Source: JBBDRW01 sp040905265 (GTDB lineage: Bacteria; Bacteroidota; Rhodothermia; Balneolales; Balneolaceae). From it: a stretch of 24,197 bases of DNA. This document shows positions 22,791 through 24,197 of the stretch, piece by piece. Numbering within the stretch: position 1 is the stretch's first letter; each line of letters begins with the position of its first letter. The notes below the pieces were generated by a model. It ran no database searches. It was not told the origin of the DNA and saw nothing but the letters and a program-made list of their open reading frames with translations. The stretch covers positions 1 through 24,197 of the forward strand of contig JBBDRW010000138.1 in NCBI GenBank assembly GCA_040905265.1. Reading direction: 5' to 3'. Made by a program: the position numbers and the translations under genes.

Positions 22791-23549
22791 TCAGGAGGAC
22801 TCCGGCGCACTATCCTGATCTTTCTGCAGCTGATAGACAATCGGAAGGGAGTATTGAACCCTTACAGGCTGGCCATTCTGGAGTCCTGGATTGAATTGAG
22901 CCTGACTGACGACACGCAGGGCCTCCTCATCACATCCGGCGCCTATTCCACGTATCACTCTCGGCCTTTCCACGCGCCCCTGTTCATTCACGATAAACTG
23001 AACGAAGACACGTCCTTCGATCCCGGCTCTGCGAGCCCTTTCCGGATATGAGAGCTCATCCATCAGCACTGCAAGACCGCCAATCAGCTCCGGCATCTCC
23101 TCTACGACGGTAAAGAAATCGTCCTCTTCATCAGACAGGTCACCGTTTTGCGCCATCTCATCTCCACTCACCGGTTCCAGCCCCATTGCACGCAATACTG
23201 TGTTGTACGAGGCGAGACTCTGGTTTGTCGTAACTTCGATCACGCCCTGTTCAGCCCGACTTCCGTACTTTTCTTCAGCAGCTATACTATTCAGAATATT
23301 GATGCTGATGATATGATCCGGCTGAAGGGCTCTTAGCTGGCTGATACTCTCCTGATGCCGGTCTGCCTGTGCCTGATCACCCAGGAAGATGACGACCCGA
23401 TGGTAACCACGTTCACCGGTCCGGTCTATGTCGGTCATCAGATCCAGCTCCTCTTCATCGTATACCTGATGGGTTGTCATATCGCTGCACCCCAGGATTC
23501 CTGCAAAGAGAAGCAGAGTCGCCAGGAAGGCTGCAAGTGTCGATTTCAT
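22791..23549 (-). CDS. TonB C-terminal domain lipoprotein with SusC-plug-like motif
   Basis: From the ATG at 23549 the product is 252 residues with a lipoprotein signal peptide, MKSTLAAFLATLLLFAGILGC, giving Cys21 as the lipidated residue. An upstream ATG at 23594 would add 15 residues before the signal and is less likely. The middle has IISINILNSIAAEEKYGSRA and then QGVIEVTT, which resembles the plug-domain motif of SusC-like TonB-dependent receptors. The last 95 residues are a TonB domain (YPERARRAGIEGRVFVQFIV; GIGAGCDEEALR) clearly paralogous to the one in the M56 sensor downstream. A classical TonB has an N-terminal membrane anchor and binds ExbBD; this protein is lipid-anchored instead. 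A role with the neighbouring BlaI/BlaR1 pair is inferred from homology and position. Confidence 0.82.
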   Translation of the reverse strand: MKSTLAAFLATLLLFAGILGCSDMTTHQVYDEEELDLMTDIDRTGERGYHRVVIFLGDQAQADRHQESISQLRALQPDHIISINILNSIAAEEKYGSRAEQGVIEVTTNQSLASYNTVLRAMGLEPVSGDEMAQNGDLSDEEDDFFTVVEEMPELIGGLAVLMDELSYPERARRAGIEGRVFVQFIVNEQGRVERPRVIRGIGAGCDEEALRVVSQAQFNPGLQNGQPVRVQYSLPIVYQLQKDQDSAPESS

Positions 23550-24026
23550 GAGATTGTTTATTGTTGAAGTATGTGTAATCATGTCAGTCCTCATTTCGGA
23601 GATGTTATATCCGCCAGTTGGCGGACAGGCCAGAATCTGGTTATAAATCCTGGTGTTTCAAAAGCTCCTATTCGTAGTATTGGAGGTTCTCCCTGACACT
23701 GTGGACGATCATTGTGAAACCGGATCCATGCTGGCTGAAGCATCGATTTCGGATGTGTCAACGGCACACTTAAACCTCCTTGTTAATACTAAACAAAAAG
23801 TAAAATAGGGATAAAGTCAAATAAATTTTTGTCTTTCTCCCTATATAACCGGATTTTTTACAAACATCCCATTTAGGTGGGCTCAGTGTCAATTTGAAAG
23901 GTTTTGTATTGGGTTTGTTTCGGCTTCGATGCAGTTTCCATAATTGCCCGGATCTCATTATCTGTGAATTGGGTTCACTTTTTTTGATCAGACTTTTCGT
24001 AAAACGTAACATAGAAACGATTATCC
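23550..24026. other. Divergent spacer between TonB lipoprotein and galM, no convincing gene
   Basis: This 477-base stretch should contain the promoters of both flanking genes. A - strand frame of 101 codons (23770-24075) overlaps the galM start and has unremarkable composition, so I do not call it. The region 23780-23870 is AT-rich. A REP-like palindrome is at 23610-23625. No clear Bacteroidota -7 motif in the right place, RNA gene or terminator was found. Confidence 0.5.
23610..23625. repeat. REP-like palindrome, copy 2
   Basis: TCCGCCAGTTGGCGGA is a 7-bp perfect stem with a 2-nt centre. It matches 14 of 16 bases with the palindrome at 5744-5759, and both copies are intergenic. Confidence 0.5.
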
Positions 24027-24197
24027 ATGAAGATTGAGCAGTTTGGTAAACTGGATTCAGGTGAAGAAATTTCACTTTTTACACTTGCTGGTAGTGACGG
24101 AATGGAGGTGAAGATTACGAATTATGGCGGGATTATTACCTCTGTGAAGGCGCCGGATCGTAACGGTAATCTGGAGAATGTAGTTCTGGGGTTTGAT
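24027..24197 (+). CDS. galM: Aldose 1-epimerase (galactose mutarotase), 3' end outside window
   Basis: The first 57 codons are visible. They give MKIEQFGKLDSGEEISLFTL, then VKITNYGGIITSVKAPDRNG and NVVLGFD, the characteristic N-terminal strands of the GalM family (N-x-G-x-x-I/T-S-I/V and D-x-x-G-x-x-x-D/N-V-V-L-G). The enzyme interconverts the alpha and beta anomers of aldoses before the Leloir pathway or related sugar catabolism. Catalytic His and Glu residues lie further on and cannot be checked. The start ATG has no obvious Shine-Dalgarno sequence. The gene is divergent from the TonB lipoprotein. Confidence 0.9.
   Translation, partial: MKIEQFGKLDSGEEISLFTLAGSDGMEVKITNYGGIITSVKAPDRNGNLENVVLGFD

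Noticed and set aside
23770..24075. 101-codon - strand frame overlapping the galM start
   Set aside because: It overlaps a well-supported galM N-terminus and has no domain, signal or ribosome site that would support it.

Overview
The window looks like chromosomal DNA from a member of the Bacteroidota/Balneolota-Rhodothermota assemblage, at roughly 50% G+C. The evidence is a BlaI/BlaR1 pair whose sensor carries a C-terminal TonB domain, a TonB-domain lipoprotein with a SusC-plug-like motif, a FadN-type beta-oxidation protein, and start codons that mostly lack a Shine-Dalgarno sequence. The genus-level placement is inference. The window opens inside an initiator tRNA-fMet gene and closes inside galM.

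Layout. (1) 1-93: 3' part of tRNA-fMet and its terminator. (2) 330-5704: a tight five-gene + strand cluster of Na+/solute symporter, GNAT acetyltransferase, alanine/ornithine-racemase-like enzyme, M20 amidohydrolase and alanine racemase; it looks like an uptake, deacylation and racemisation module for amino acids or N-acyl amino acids. (3) 5844-11811: a polysaccharide or glycan region with a glycosyltransferase, an AglQ-like (alpha/alpha)-barrel protein, three SAM methyltransferases and a secreted alginate-lyase-family lipoprotein. (4) 12012-13247: an unrecognised protein and a convergent hotdog thioesterase. (5) 13554-19031: a beta-oxidation operon, fadD, fadN-type HAD/ECH and fadA. (6) 19059-20224: a degenerate Gfo/Idh/MocA-like protein and a PspC-domain protein on the - strand. 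(7) 20468-23549: blaR1(+TonB), blaI and a paralogous TonB-domain lipoprotein on the - strand. (8) 24027-end: galM.

The most unusual signal is in the non-coding DNA. Degenerate heptanucleotide arrays (consensus AGGTGAT) begin at or next to the stop codon of four separate genes, always in the sense orientation of the gene they follow. The heptad is complementary to the AUCACCU segment of the conserved 3' tail of bacterial 16S rRNA, so the arrays are tandem Shine-Dalgarno-like sequences in 3' UTRs. One array bridges the racemase stop and the M20 start. The window also holds a 103-bp MITE-like element with solo copies of its terminal repeat elsewhere, a perfect 20-bp inverted repeat, and short REP-like palindromes.
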